DNA of 64,000 nt from Paraburkholderia sp. NMBU_R16 (GCF_013282575.1 NZ_JAAAYE010000001.1:124001-188000), one strand, 5' to 3'. Shown: positions 50,474 through 60,016, counted from the first letter of the stretch. The notes: generated by a model from the letters alone, not told the origin. Numbers and translations: made by a program.

Positions 50474-50485
50474 GTAAACGTTTTC
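50474..50485. promoter_or_regulatory. Candidate LacI-family operator before the regulator gene
   Basis: GTAAACGTTTTC has the central AACGTT core of many LacI/GalR operators and is nearly palindromic. It sits 34 bp before the regulator ATG and just downstream of a CATAAT -10-like element, so it could mediate autoregulation. Confidence 0.45.
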
Positions 50486-50519
50486 ATCTCTCAGCTCTAC
50501 CGGGACGGTACCCACTGCG

Positions 50520-51563
50520 ATGAAACATACCATCAAGGATGTGGCCGCTTACGCCGGCTTCTCGATCGCGACGGTGTCGCGTGCAATCAACGCACCGCAC
50601 ACGGTCAACCGTGTGACATTGGCGAAAATTCGAGAGGCGATCGAGGCGCTGCAATTCCGACCGAGCCCGCTCGGCCGCCAGTTGCGCGGCGAGCGCACGC
50701 GCCTCGTCGGGATCGTGCTGCCTACGGTCGCGAACCCCGTGTTCGCGCAATGCCTCCAGGGCATCGACGATCTCGCCTCCAGTCAGGGTTATCGGCTCAT
50801 GCTGATGACCACTCAGTACGACGCCGCGCGCGAGCGCCACGCCATCGAGACGCTGCTCGCGCAGCGCGTCGAAGGGCTCGTACTCACCGTGGCCGACGCG
50901 GACACCCACCCGCTGCTCGACGAGCTCGACCGCGATGGCATGCGCTACGTGCTCATGCACAACGACACGGTGAGACGGCCGTCGGTATCGGTCGATAATC
51001 GCCGCGCTGCATTCGACGCTGTCAGCATGCTGATCGAACACGGCCACGAACGCATCGTCATGCTGGCCGGCACCCTCGCCGAGTCGGACCGGGCGCGGCT
51101 GCGCTTTCGGGGCTACGAGGAGGCGATGCTGCGTGCCGGACTCACGCCCGCACCGGCGCTCGAAGTCGATTTCAACGCCGACGAGCTCGCGCCATCGGTA
51201 TTGGCCCATCTGAGCTCGGGGGCGCACCGCCCCACAGCGCTCTTTTGCAGCAACGACCTGCTTGCGATGGTCGTCATGCGCGGGCTGCGGCGCGCCTCGT
51301 TCATGGTGCCGGGCGACATGTCGATCATCGGCTTCGACGGCCTCGCCATCGGGGAGCTGCTCGCGCCACCGCTCGCAAGCGTTTGCACGCCGAACCGCGA
51401 CATCGGCAGCACGGCGTGGCGGCGTCTCATGGCCCGCATCGAAGGGGCCGACGACGGCGAATCGCTCTCGCTGCAGCTCCCGCACTCGGTGCGCATGGGC
51501 GGAACGATCGGCGCGCTGTCGAGCACCGGCGGCTCCTCCTTGCCGGAGCGACCCGCCGTCTGA
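50520..51563 (+). CDS. LacI-family transcriptional regulator of the ABC/phosphodiesterase operon
   Basis: This 347-residue protein has the N-terminal LacI helix-turn-helix (TIKDVAAYAGFSIATVSRAIN) and hinge helix region, and a periplasmic-binding-protein-like effector domain (VGIVLPTVANPVFAQCLQGIDDLA, PTALFCSNDLLAMVVMRGL, VPGDMSIIGFDGL). It lies 117 bp upstream of, and in the same direction as, the importer genes, so it is probably their repressor. A candidate operator lies before its own gene and another inverted repeat before the transporter genes. The ligand is unknown. Confidence 0.92.
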   Translation: MKHTIKDVAAYAGFSIATVSRAINAPHTVNRVTLAKIREAIEALQFRPSPLGRQLRGERTRLVGIVLPTVANPVFAQCLQGIDDLASSQGYRLMLMTTQYDAARERHAIETLLAQRVEGLVLTVADADTHPLLDELDRDGMRYVLMHNDTVRRPSVSVDNRRAAFDAVSMLIEHGHERIVMLAGTLAESDRARLRFRGYEEAMLRAGLTPAPALEVDFNADELAPSVLAHLSSGAHRPTALFCSNDLLAMVVMRGLRRASFMVPGDMSIIGFDGLAIGELLAPPLASVCTPNRDIGSTAWRRLMARIEGADDGESLSLQLPHSVRMGGTIGALSSTGGSSLPERPAV

Positions 51564-51622
51564 CCGGGCACATCGAGTACGTCCAGTACATCGAGCGCAT
51601 CCGTTCCAACGACGCGCTTCGC

Positions 51623-51642
51623 TTGACACGCGAGGCGCGTGT
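51623..51642 (+). promoter_or_regulatory. Promoter/operator before the ABC importer genes
   Basis: TTGACA (51623-51628) is an ideal -35 element and overlaps a perfect inverted repeat, ACACGCG (51626-51632), AGG, CGCGTGT (51636-51642). A repressor bound there would block the -35. It lies 38 bp before the GTG start of the binding protein, with only a weak -10 visible. Confidence 0.45.
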
Positions 51643-51680
51643 TTCATCCTTCCCTCTGTTTGCATGCAAGGAGACCTCAC

Positions 51681-52724
51681 GTGAAATGTCGTCCCGCTTC
51701 CGTCCGGGCAAGACTCGCAAGGTTCGCCGTTGCGAGCGCCGCGGCCATCGGCGTTTTCGGACTGTCGTTCGCAGCCACGGCGCAGGCCGAAGAGACCGCG
51801 ATCTGCTACAACTGCCCTCCCGAATGGGCCGATTGGGCCAGCCAGCTCAAGGCGATCAAGGACAAGACGGGCATCGACGTGCCGTCGGACAATAAGAACT
51901 CGGGCCAGGCGATCGCGCAGCTCATCGCGGAGCAGAAAAGCCCCGTCGCCGATGTCGTCTATCTCGGCGTATCGTCGGCGTTCCAGGCGAAGGACAAAGG
52001 CGTCGTGCAGCCCTACAAGCCCGCCCATTGGAACGACATCCCCGCGGGGCTGAAGGATCCGCAAGGCTATTGGTTCGCCATCCACTCGGGCACGCTCGGC
52101 TTTTTCGTCAACAAGGATGCACTCGAAGGCAAGCCCGTGCCGCAATCGTGGGCCGATCTGCTCAAACCCGAATACAAGGGCATGGTCGGCTATCTCGATC
52201 CGTCGAGCGCGTTCGTCGGCTATGCCGGCGCCGTTGCGGTCAATCAGGCGTTGGGCGGCACGCTCGATAACTTCACGCCGGGCCTGAAGTGGTTCGAACA
52301 GCTCAAGAAGAATTCGCCGATCGTGCCCAAGCAAACGGCTTATGCCCGCGTGCTTTCGGGCGAGATTCCGATCCTCATCGACTATGACTTCGACGCTTAT
52401 CGCGCCGAGTACAAGGACCACGCGAACGTGGCTTTCGTGATCCCGAAGGAAGGCACGATCACGGTGCCCTATGTCATGAGTCTCGTCAAAGGTGCGCCGC
52501 ACGAGGCAAACGGCAAGAAAGTGCTCGACTTCGTCTTGTCCGACGAAGGCCAGCGGCTTTGGGCCAACGCTTACCTGCGCCCGGTACGCGCGAGCGCGAT
52601 GAGCAAGGAGGCTGCCGCCAAATTCCTGCCGGCCAGCGAATACGCTCGCGCCAAGACTGTCGACTTCGCGAAAATGGCGGAAAAGCAGCAGCAATTCGGT
52701 CAGGATTACTTGAAAACGAGATAA
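51681..52724 (+). CDS. ABC importer periplasmic substrate-binding protein (phosphonate/iron/polyamine-type family)
   Basis: This 347-residue protein has a signal peptide ending near TAQA|EE and then a type-II binding-protein fold of the extracellular solute-binding family 1 group (GIDVPSDNKNSGQAIAQLIAEQKSPVADVVYLGVSSAFQAKDKG, GTLGFFVNKDALEGKPVPQSWADLLKPEYKGMVGY, ILIDYDFDAYRAEYKDHANVAFVIPKEGTI). The GTG at 51681 follows AAGGAG by seven bases; an upstream in-frame ATG at 51639 overlaps the promoter. It works with the two permeases and ATPase that follow. The GpdQ-like enzyme in the same operon suggests an organophosphate ligand. Confidence 0.9.
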   Translation: MKCRPASVRARLARFAVASAAAIGVFGLSFAATAQAEETAICYNCPPEWADWASQLKAIKDKTGIDVPSDNKNSGQAIAQLIAEQKSPVADVVYLGVSSAFQAKDKGVVQPYKPAHWNDIPAGLKDPQGYWFAIHSGTLGFFVNKDALEGKPVPQSWADLLKPEYKGMVGYLDPSSAFVGYAGAVAVNQALGGTLDNFTPGLKWFEQLKKNSPIVPKQTAYARVLSGEIPILIDYDFDAYRAEYKDHANVAFVIPKEGTITVPYVMSLVKGAPHEANGKKVLDFVLSDEGQRLWANAYLRPVRASAMSKEAAAKFLPASEYARAKTVDFAKMAEKQQQFGQDYLKTR

Positions 52725-52820
52725 CGCGCTTCACGCGCACAGGCAATCCGGCACGGGTGCCGCGCCGCTCTTCGCGACGCCCGTGCGGCGGTATGGCGCC
52801 GCTTCACCGCGGCTTTCGAC

Positions 52821-53645
52821 ATGCAAGACATCACTTTTCCTCTGCACTGGCGTATCGCGCTCGTCGCCCCCGCGCTCGCGATCTTCCTCGCGTTCTGGCT
52901 GCTGCCAATGGGTGTGCTCGCCCAGGTGAGCGCCAACGGGCACGCCTTTGGAACGTATCGCGCCCTGCTCGCCAACCCGCGCTACATGGGCAGTCTCGGC
53001 GCAACCGTCGCGCTGTCGGCAGCCGTCACGCTCGCTACGCTCGTGCTGTCGGTCATCGCGGGCCTGCTGCTCGCGCGTCGCACGTTCGCCGGAAAAGGCA
53101 CGCTCGTCGCGCTGCTCACCTTTCCGCTCGCGTTTCCGGGTGTCGTCGTGGGCTTCATGGTCATCATGCTGGCCGGCCGTCAAGGGCTCATCGGCGCGCT
53201 CACCGAAAAGCTGACGGGCGACAAATGGGTCTTCGCATACTCCATGGCCGGCCTTTTTTGCGGGTATCTCTACTTTTCGATTCCGCGCGTGATCGTCACC
53301 GTGATGGCATCGGCGACGAAGCTCGATCCGGCGCTCGAGGAAGCGGCGCGCTCGCTCGGCGCGTCGTCCTGGCAAGTTACGCGCGATGTGGTACTGCCGG
53401 GTCTCGCGCCCGGGCTCATCGCAGCCGGCGCGATCTGCTTCGCGACGGCAATGGGCGCGTTCGGCACGGCGTTCACGCTGGCGACGGACATCGACGTACT
53501 GCCGATGACGATCTACACCGAGTTCACGCTCAACGCGAACATGGTGACAGCGGCCGGGTTATCGATCGTGCTCGGCCTCGTGACGTGGCTCGTGCTCGCG
53601 CTTGCGCGCAGCATGACGGGCTCGACCGTCGCGGCCACCGCGTGA
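52821..53645 (+). CDS. ABC importer permease 1
   Basis: A 274-residue inner-membrane protein with six predicted helices and the permease coupling (EAA) motif EEAARSLGASSWQVTRDVVLPGLAPG near residue 170, which docks on the ATPase. It resembles the PotB/FbpB/PhnU group. It is 96 bp after the binding protein gene and 7 bp before permease 2. Intact and of normal size. Confidence 0.93.
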   Translation: MQDITFPLHWRIALVAPALAIFLAFWLLPMGVLAQVSANGHAFGTYRALLANPRYMGSLGATVALSAAVTLATLVLSVIAGLLLARRTFAGKGTLVALLTFPLAFPGVVVGFMVIMLAGRQGLIGALTEKLTGDKWVFAYSMAGLFCGYLYFSIPRVIVTVMASATKLDPALEEAARSLGASSWQVTRDVVLPGLAPGLIAAGAICFATAMGAFGTAFTLATDIDVLPMTIYTEFTLNANMVTAAGLSIVLGLVTWLVLALARSMTGSTVAATA

Positions 53646-53652
53646 GGCCCGC

Positions 53653-54537
53653 ATGAGTGTACTCGTCGATACCAAAACGGACATGAAGCGAAGCGCGCGC
53701 GGCCCGGCACGCAGCATCGGCACGCGGCACCTGCTCGCGCTCGGCCAATGGGTCGTCACACTCTCGCTCACGGCCTTTCTCGTCGTGCCAGTCGTCATGT
53801 CGATCATGGCCGGCTTGACCGTCAATTATTTTCGCGGCATTTCGAGCGGCTTGACGCTGCGTTGGGTCGCCCAGGTATGGGCGCAGTATCACGCGTCGGT
53901 GTTCCTCTCGCTCGAAGTGGCAGCCGCCACGCTCGTCGTCACGCTCGTCACCGGCGTGCCGGCCGCTTACGCGATCGCCCGCAGCAAAACGCGCGCGGCG
54001 CGCATCGTCGAAGAACTGCTCGTCTTGCCCGTCGCGCTGCCCGGACTCGCTTCGGCGCTTGCCCTCATCATCGTCTATGGTGGCTACGCGCCGTTTCGCA
54101 CGAGCGTCGCATTCATCGTCGCGGGCCATGTCGTCTTCACGCTGCCGTTCATGGTGCGCGCCGTCGCAGCGGTCGCCGCGAGCGCCGATCTGCGCGTCCT
54201 CGAAGAAGGCGCCGCCAGTCTCGGCGCCACGTTCTGGCAGCGCTTTACAACCGTCGTGCTGCCGAACCTGCGCCCGGGGATCGTGGCCGGCGCGCTTGCC
54301 GTCGTCACGTTGTCGATCGGCGAATTCAACCTCACGTGGATGCTGCACACGCCCACTACGAAGACGCTGCCCGTCGGCCTCGCCGACACCTACGCCTCCC
54401 TGCGTATCGAAATTGGCAGCGCTTATACGATCGTCTTTTTTCTCATGACGATGCCCTTGCTCGTCGCCATGCAGTGGCTCGGCCTCGATGCGACCGGTCA
54501 GCGCGCGCTGCGCGAGCGTGCCGGCGCGCGCCGCTAA
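53653..54537 (+). CDS. ABC importer permease 2
   Basis: A 294-residue inner-membrane protein, PotC/PhnV-like, with the EAA motif EEGAASLGATFWQRFTTVVLPNLRPG near residue 185. It forms the transmembrane channel with permease 1. The cytoplasmic N terminus is longer than usual (about 30 residues before the first helix). It starts 7 bp after permease 1 and ends 20 bp before the ATPase. Confidence 0.93.
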   Translation: MSVLVDTKTDMKRSARGPARSIGTRHLLALGQWVVTLSLTAFLVVPVVMSIMAGLTVNYFRGISSGLTLRWVAQVWAQYHASVFLSLEVAAATLVVTLVTGVPAAYAIARSKTRAARIVEELLVLPVALPGLASALALIIVYGGYAPFRTSVAFIVAGHVVFTLPFMVRAVAAVAASADLRVLEEGAASLGATFWQRFTTVVLPNLRPGIVAGALAVVTLSIGEFNLTWMLHTPTTKTLPVGLADTYASLRIEIGSAYTIVFFLMTMPLLVAMQWLGLDATGQRALRERAGARR

Positions 54538-54557
54538 CCCTCCTCTCGTTCGCCGCG

Positions 54558-55631
54558 ATGAAATTCACTCCCATCCCGATCACGCTGACGCACTGTGCGA
54601 AAACGTTTCAAGTCACGCGCGTGCTCGAGCCGATCGACCTCTCGATCGAGGCCGGCGAGACCGTCGTGCTGCTTGGGCCGTCCGGCTGCGGCAAAACAAC
54701 GACGCTACGCATCGTCGCCGGACTCGAGACTCCCGATGCGGGCGGCAAGGTCGCGTTTGGCGACGACGACGTCACCCATTTGCCGATCGAGCGCCGGCAA
54801 GTCGGCATGGTTTTTCAAAGCTATGCGCTATTTCCGAATCTCGATGTGCGGGGAAACGTCGGCTATGGGTTGCGCATCGCCAGAACGGAGGCCTCGCTCG
54901 CGCGCCGGCGCGTGGACGAACTGCTCGCGATGATGCGGCTCGAAGCGCACGCCGACAAGCCGATCGACAAGCTCTCCGGCGGCCAGCGTCAGCGGGTCGC
55001 ACTGGCGCGTGCGCTCGCGCGCGAGCCACGCGTGTTGTTGCTCGACGAGCCGCTTACGGCACTCGATGCGAAGCTGCGCGATACGTTGCGTCGCGAAATG
55101 AATACGCTGCTGCGCAGCCTCGGCGTGACGACGATCTACGTGACGCACGATCAGGCGGAAGCCATGGAACTCGGCGACCGCATCGTCGTCATGAGCGCCG
55201 GTCGCATCGAGCAAGTGGGCACGCCACGCGATATCTACTACCGCCCCGCGACGCGTCACGTCGCGCAATTCGTCGGCACGCTCAACCGGATCGCCGGTCG
55301 TCGCCACGACGGGCACCTGAACACCCTCGGCGGTTCGATCGTGCTGCCCGCATCGATCGCGAGCGGCAGCGGTGCGCCGGCCGCCGCGACTCATGCGGAT
55401 GAGATCGAGCTGTTCTTCCGCCCCGAGGATGCGCGCCTCGTAGCACCCCTCCGGGCATCGCTGCGCGGCGTCGTCGAAACGGTTGCATTCCTCGGCGAGC
55501 GCACCCGCGTGACGGTGACCGGCGCCGCGCCCGATGCACTCGTGATCGACGCGGGCGGCCGCTTCCCACTGACGCCCGGCGATGCCGTCGGCATCGAACT
55601 GAACTCCGACGGGCTCATCGCGCTGCCTTGA
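54558..55631 (+). CDS. ABC importer ATP-binding protein
   Basis: This 357-residue ATPase has a Walker A at about residue 45 (GPSGCGKTT), a Q-loop (VFQSYALFPNLDVRGNVGYGL), an ABC signature (LSGGQRQRVALARALAREP), a Walker B (VLLLDEPLTALD) and an H-loop (TIYVTHDQAEA), followed by a TOBE domain (LRGVVETVAFLGERTRVTV). It is of the PotA/FbpC type and powers the two permeases. ATG 54558 is the first codon that suits the family; the open frame upstream lies in permease 2. Confidence 0.95.
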   Translation: MKFTPIPITLTHCAKTFQVTRVLEPIDLSIEAGETVVLLGPSGCGKTTTLRIVAGLETPDAGGKVAFGDDDVTHLPIERRQVGMVFQSYALFPNLDVRGNVGYGLRIARTEASLARRRVDELLAMMRLEAHADKPIDKLSGGQRQRVALARALAREPRVLLLDEPLTALDAKLRDTLRREMNTLLRSLGVTTIYVTHDQAEAMELGDRIVVMSAGRIEQVGTPRDIYYRPATRHVAQFVGTLNRIAGRRHDGHLNTLGGSIVLPASIASGSGAPAAATHADEIELFFRPEDARLVAPLRASLRGVVETVAFLGERTRVTVTGAAPDALVIDAGGRFPLTPGDAVGIELNSDGLIALP

Positions 55632-55670
55632 GCGCGTCCGTACGAACATTTTTTTGATCACGGAATTTTC

Positions 55671-56498
55671 ATGCTGCTGGCTCAAATCAGCGATCTACAC
55701 ATCAAACGTCCCGGCGCGCTGGCCTATCGGCGCGTCGATACCGCCGCAGCGCTTACGCGCACGATCGAGCGGCTCAACGCGCTGACGCCGCGCCCGGAGG
55801 CCGTCGTGGTCACGGGCGATCTCGTCGACCTCGGCACCGTCGAGGAATATCGGCACCTGCGGGCGCTGCTCGCGCCCCTCGCCATCCCCTACTATCTGCT
55901 CATCGGCAATCACGACGAACCCGAGGCGCTGCGCGAGGTCTTCGACGATCACGCCTATCTGCACACGGGGGAGACGTTCTTGCAGTACGCCGTCGATGTC
56001 GGTCCGCTGCGGCTTGTCGCGCTCGACTCGAGGACACCCGGTGCAAGCGCCGGCATGCTTGACGAGACACGCCTCGCATGGCTCGAAGCACAGCTCGAAG
56101 CGGCGCGTGCGCGGCCCGTCGTCGTCGCTTTACATCATCCGCCGTTCCTCTCCGGTATCGACCACATGGATCGCCAGCGACTCGACGCAACCTCGAGTAC
56201 CCGGCTCGCCGACATCATCCGCCGCTTCGACAATATCGAGCGTGTGATCTGCGGGCATGTGCATCGGCCGATCGTCACGCGCTTCGCGGGGACGATTGCC
56301 ATGTCGGTGCCCGCTCCCGCGCATCAGGTGGCGCTCGACTTGCGCGAAAACGCACCGTCGGCGTTCCGGCTCGAACCTCCCGCGTTCGCACTGCATCAGT
56401 ACACCCGCGCGGCGGGGCTCGTCTCGCATCACGCGTATATCGACGAGGGCGAGGGTCCCTATCCGTTTTACGAACCGAGCGGCAAGCTCATCGATTGA
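55671..56498 (+). CDS. GpdQ-like metallophosphodiesterase
   Basis: This 275-residue calcineurin-like phosphoesterase has a complete two-metal site: DLH (ISDLHIK), GDLVD, GNHDE, HHPPF and GHVH. Similarity to Enterobacter glycerophosphodiesterase GpdQ, as recalled, runs the full length (MLLAQISDLH, PEAVVVTGDLVDLGTVEEY, ICGHVH, SVPAPAHQVALDL). It is cytoplasmic. Being last in the ABC importer operon, it probably cleaves the imported organophosphate or phosphodiester. A cAMP-phosphodiesterase role (CpdA) is less likely from the context. Confidence 0.9.
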   Translation: MLLAQISDLHIKRPGALAYRRVDTAAALTRTIERLNALTPRPEAVVVTGDLVDLGTVEEYRHLRALLAPLAIPYYLLIGNHDEPEALREVFDDHAYLHTGETFLQYAVDVGPLRLVALDSRTPGASAGMLDETRLAWLEAQLEAARARPVVVALHHPPFLSGIDHMDRQRLDATSSTRLADIIRRFDNIERVICGHVHRPIVTRFAGTIAMSVPAPAHQVALDLRENAPSAFRLEPPAFALHQYTRAAGLVSHHAYIDEGEGPYPFYEPSGKLID

Positions 56499-56506
56499 AC
56501 GAGCTC

Positions 56507-57706
56507 GTGTCCGACCCAGCCGATTCGACCCGCGACGAACCCGAGCGCCACTATTCGCGCGGGCTGCTCATGCTGCTCGCGACGATTGCCGGCGTGTCGG
56601 CCGCGAACATCTACTACAACCAGCCGCTACTCGACGACTTGCGCGCGAGCTACGCGCAAGAGGCCGCGTGGGTCGGCGCGGTGCCGGCAGCCACTCAGCT
56701 CGGTTACGCGGCCGGCATGCTGCTGCTCGCGCCGCTCGGCGACCGCTTCGATCGCCGGCGCCTGATCCTGATGCAGATCGCCGGCCTCATGCTCGCCCTC
56801 AGCGTGGCCGCGCTCGCCCCGACGCTCGCGATCCTGGCTGTCGCGAGCTTCGCGATCGGCGTGCTCGCCACCATCGCGCAACAAGCCGTCCCGTTCGCGG
56901 CGGAATTGGCGCCGCCGGCCGAACGAGGTCATGCGGTCGGCACGGTCATGAGCGGCCTTTTGCTGGGTATCTTGCTCGCGCGCACCGCGGCGGGATTCAT
57001 CGCTCAGTATTTGGGTTGGCGGATGGTCTTCGCAGTTTCGGTAGTCGCGCTCCTGGCGCTGGCCGCCGTGGTCATCGCGCGGTTGCCGAAGAGCCGTCCG
57101 ACCTCCACGCTGTCTTACGGCAAACTGCTTGGGTCGATGTGGCATCTCGCGCGCGAACTCCCGGGGCTGCGCGAAGCATCGCTGACGGGCGCCGCGCTCT
57201 TCGCTGCATTCAGTGCGTTCTGGTCGGTCCTGACGCTGCTGCTCGCGCGCGCGCCGTTTCATCTCGGCCCGCAGGCCGCAGGCCTTTTCGGCATCGTCGG
57301 CGCGGCCGGCGCGCTCGCGGCGCCTGTCGCCGGCCGTTTCGCCGACAAGCGGGGGCCGCGCGCCGTGATTTCGCTTTCGATCGTGCTCGTCGCGCTGTCG
57401 TTCGTCGTCTTCGGTCTATCGGCGACGAGCATCGTCGGACTGATCCTCGGCGTCATCGTGCTCGATATCGGCGTGCAGGCCGCGCAGATTTCGAACCAGG
57501 CGCGCATCTATGCGCTCAAGCCCGATGCCCGCAGCCGGGTCAACACCGTGTACATGGTCTGCTATTTCATCGGCGGCGCCACCGGCTCGGCGGCCAGCGC
57601 GCTGGCCTGGCGCCGCTTCGGCTGGACCGGCACCTGCGCGGCCGGCTTCGCGTTCGCACTCGTCGCCGCGGCGCGCCATGTCCATTGGCGCAAAACGGCC
57701 GGCTAG
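56507..57706 (+). CDS. MFS transporter, exporter type
   Basis: This 399-residue protein has 12 predicted helices and the DHA-type motif between helices 2 and 3 (GDRFDRRRLI). AANIYYNQPLLDDL near the first helix is typical of the YnfM/AraJ-like drug or sugar exporter group. The start could be TTG 56495, GTG 56507 or ATG 56568; GTG 56507 is used. It begins 8 bp after the phosphodiesterase and may share its transcript. The substrate is unknown. Confidence 0.88.
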   Translation: MSDPADSTRDEPERHYSRGLLMLLATIAGVSAANIYYNQPLLDDLRASYAQEAAWVGAVPAATQLGYAAGMLLLAPLGDRFDRRRLILMQIAGLMLALSVAALAPTLAILAVASFAIGVLATIAQQAVPFAAELAPPAERGHAVGTVMSGLLLGILLARTAAGFIAQYLGWRMVFAVSVVALLALAAVVIARLPKSRPTSTLSYGKLLGSMWHLARELPGLREASLTGAALFAAFSAFWSVLTLLLARAPFHLGPQAAGLFGIVGAAGALAAPVAGRFADKRGPRAVISLSIVLVALSFVVFGLSATSIVGLILGVIVLDIGVQAAQISNQARIYALKPDARSRVNTVYMVCYFIGGATGSAASALAWRRFGWTGTCAAGFAFALVAAARHVHWRKTAG

Positions 57707-57739
57707 GGCTGCGCGAAGCGGAACCGTCCTCGCGCAGCC
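57707..57739. terminator. Long hairpin between convergent genes
   Basis: GGCTGCGCGA (57707-57716) and TCGCGCAGCC (57730-57739) form a perfect 10-bp stem with a 13-nt loop in the 40-bp gap between the MFS gene and the convergent lipoprotein gene. It has no T-run but is well placed as a bidirectional transcription stop. Confidence 0.55.
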
Positions 57740-57746
57740 GCGCGCG

Positions 57747-58544
57747 TCACTGCCCTGTCAACGCATTCGTCAATTCGATCGCGGGCTGCGATGTATTGCC
57801 GGCCTGCGCGATGAGCAGATGAATCTGCTGGTTCGTCAGCGCGCTGACCGAGGTGTTCGCGGGCACGGTGGTGATCAGCCAGTCCGCGTTGTTCCCGAGC
57901 GAGAACGGCGCCGACTCGTAGATCGGCGTGCTCGATCCCGCCGTCGTCACGATGGCCATATAGTTGCCGCCCGACAAATAGCTCGAATCCTGCCCCGAAG
58001 GCGGCACGGCGTTGCCGTACGAGACGCCGGCCATCGTCGGCGACATGCCCACGACGCTCGTGGTCCCGGGCGCGACGATATAAATGTCGAGATTCGACGC
58101 GTTTGCCGACGCATTGAACGAACGCACGCGCGCCTTGGTGGACAGCAGGCCCTTGTCGAACGGATCGTCGATCAGGCCTATGCCGTAGCCGCTCGTACTC
58201 GGTAGCGCAATGACGGTGTACTCGTGTCCTTTGGCCACGTCGGGGAACGTGCCCGATGCGAGCTGCGGCGACATCGTGCCCGTCGCCGTATAGGCCACGA
58301 CGGTGCTGCCGGTGTTGACGTTCGTGAGATTGGTTACCCCCTTATAGGGAACGTTCGTCTGCCCCGACGGCGCCGTGCCGTTGACGAGCAGATCGAGATT
58401 GGGTCCCGCCGGGAATGCGTTGATGAAATGCATCAGCGGATTTTGCAGTCCAAGTTCCTGGCCCACGTCGCCGGAGCCGCCGCCGCATGCCGCCAGCAGG
58501 AGCGCCGCGCCAATGCACGCGGCAATGCCTTTGATCACCCTCAT
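57747..58544 (-). CDS. DUF4397-domain lipoprotein
   Basis: This 265-residue protein has a signal and lipobox (LLLAAC, then GGGSGD linker) and two beta-sandwich repeats with the DUF4397 pattern (LMHFINAFPAGPNLDLLVNG ... and ARVRSFNASANASNLDIYIVAPG). Such proteins are anchored in the envelope; no enzymatic function is known. ATG 58544 follows AGAGGTGA. It is a stand-alone gene in an ordinary setting. The serine/threonine/asparagine-rich composition is normal for exported beta proteins. Confidence 0.85.
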   Translation of the reverse strand: MRVIKGIAACIGAALLLAACGGGSGDVGQELGLQNPLMHFINAFPAGPNLDLLVNGTAPSGQTNVPYKGVTNLTNVNTGSTVVAYTATGTMSPQLASGTFPDVAKGHEYTVIALPSTSGYGIGLIDDPFDKGLLSTKARVRSFNASANASNLDIYIVAPGTTSVVGMSPTMAGVSYGNAVPPSGQDSSYLSGGNYMAIVTTAGSSTPIYESAPFSLGNNADWLITTVPANTSVSALTNQQIHLLIAQAGNTSQPAIELTNALTGQ

Positions 58545-58784
58545 GATTTCACCTCTGAAATGCAACACGCCTGATTTACCTTTTGTTGTCGTGGCACTTT
58601 CAGGGAGCAAACGGTATGCCGCTCGGGGCGCAAGCGCCGTCGCATTCAGCAGACGAATGCGACGGCGCCCTGTCCCGTGCGGCGCTTGCGACGTTTAGAG
58701 CGGCACGTCGGACGACGCCCGCGTGCAGGTTTCGCGCGGGCCTCGAGCGCAGGGGTTCGCGCAACGGTTATCGAGATTACCGTG

Positions 58785-59678
58785 TCAGCTCGCGCGGCGG
58801 CGATCGAACCAGAACGAGAGCGCGACGCTCAGCAAAATGGCGAGCGTCGCCATGACCGTCCAGCGGGTGACCGGCTCGCCAAGCATCAAGGCCCCGAGCG
58901 CCACGGCCACGATCGGGTTCACGTACATGCAACTGCTCGCGACGATGGGACTCGTGTGGCGGATCAGGAAACCATAGGCAACGTATGCGAGCATCGTCGC
59001 AATCAGCATGAGATAGACGAAAGCAGCGATCGCCGAAAGACCGGCATGGACGACACGCTCGCCGTCGAGCCAGGCCACGGCCGTCGAAATGGCGCCCCCG
59101 AGCCCGATCTGCAGCGCCGTGGACATGAAAAGATCGGCCGGCAGCGCGAGCCGGCTGGCGAGGTGCGCGCCGCCGGCCCAGGCGAGCGCCGCCATGAGGA
59201 CGACGATGCTGCCGCTTACCGGAGCGCTCGATGCGTTGCCGTGGTTGAGTAGAACGATGCCGGCGAGCCCGAGCGCAATCGCGGCCCACTCGCCCCGCGC
59301 CACGGGCCGCCCCGCAATCGCGGCGATGATCGTGGCAAAAAGCGGCACCGTTGCGATGATGACGGCGGCAGCGCCTGTACTCACGCTCTTCATGCCGAAC
59401 GTGAGCAATCCGCTGGACAGGCCGACGAGCATGGCGCCGACAATGCCCGCATTGCGGACCTCGACGAATGTCGGCCAGGCGCTCGCGCGGCGCGCGGCGA
59501 ACACGAACAGGCCGATGCCGGCAAAAAGATTGCGCATGCCGGACAGTAAAAGCGGCGGAAACGACTCGAGCGCAATATGCAGCGCGAGATAAGAGGAGCC
59601 CCAAGCGAGGTAGACCGCAGCGAGCGCAAGCCCGATGCGCCCGACGCGGGAGCGCGGCAGCCAGCGAAGCGACATCAT
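58785..59678 (-). CDS. EamA-family (DMT) transporter
   Basis: A 297-residue inner-membrane protein with ten predicted helices in two EamA repeats; the first begins AAVYLAWGSSYLALHIALESFPPLLLSGMRNLFAG, and the second includes MLAYVAYGFLIRHTSPIVASSCMYVNPIVAVALGALMLGEPVT. Members export amino acids and other metabolites; the substrate is unknown. ATG 59678 is used (double ATG). It is divergent from thiC. Confidence 0.9.
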   Translation of the reverse strand: MMSLRWLPRSRVGRIGLALAAVYLAWGSSYLALHIALESFPPLLLSGMRNLFAGIGLFVFAARRASAWPTFVEVRNAGIVGAMLVGLSSGLLTFGMKSVSTGAAAVIIATVPLFATIIAAIAGRPVARGEWAAIALGLAGIVLLNHGNASSAPVSGSIVVLMAALAWAGGAHLASRLALPADLFMSTALQIGLGGAISTAVAWLDGERVVHAGLSAIAAFVYLMLIATMLAYVAYGFLIRHTSPIVASSCMYVNPIVAVALGALMLGEPVTRWTVMATLAILLSVALSFWFDRRRAS

Positions 59679-60016
59679 CTGCGCGGCCTCGCCCGTCGCA
59701 TGGGCGAGGCCGCGCAAGCCGCGCCAGCAATGGCGCCGGCCGGCGCGCAAGGCGCAGGAACAGCTCGGGCCTCGCAGGCTACTGAGAAAGACATAGAGGT
59801 GATGGGAGGCGCAACGGCGATGGCGGGCCAGTATCGATTGTGCGGCGAACGGCGGCCAACGCATGCACGCCGAACAGGTCCCCGTATTATGCCCGGTCGC
59901 GTGTCTCGCGCGCCGCGCCGGCGCTTGGGCACAATGACGCGGGGGCGAGGCGCTCGCAGGCACGGATTTCGCACGGTTGCCAAGCCCGCCGTCCCGTTGT
60001 ATCTTCTGCGATGCTA
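59679..60016. other. Intergenic region without a recognised gene
   Basis: 338 bp between the divergent EamA gene and the TPP riboswitch. Short open frames here are arginine/alanine-rich in all readings and look accidental. It should hold the promoters of both genes, but no clear -10/-35 pair stands out. Confidence 0.6.
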
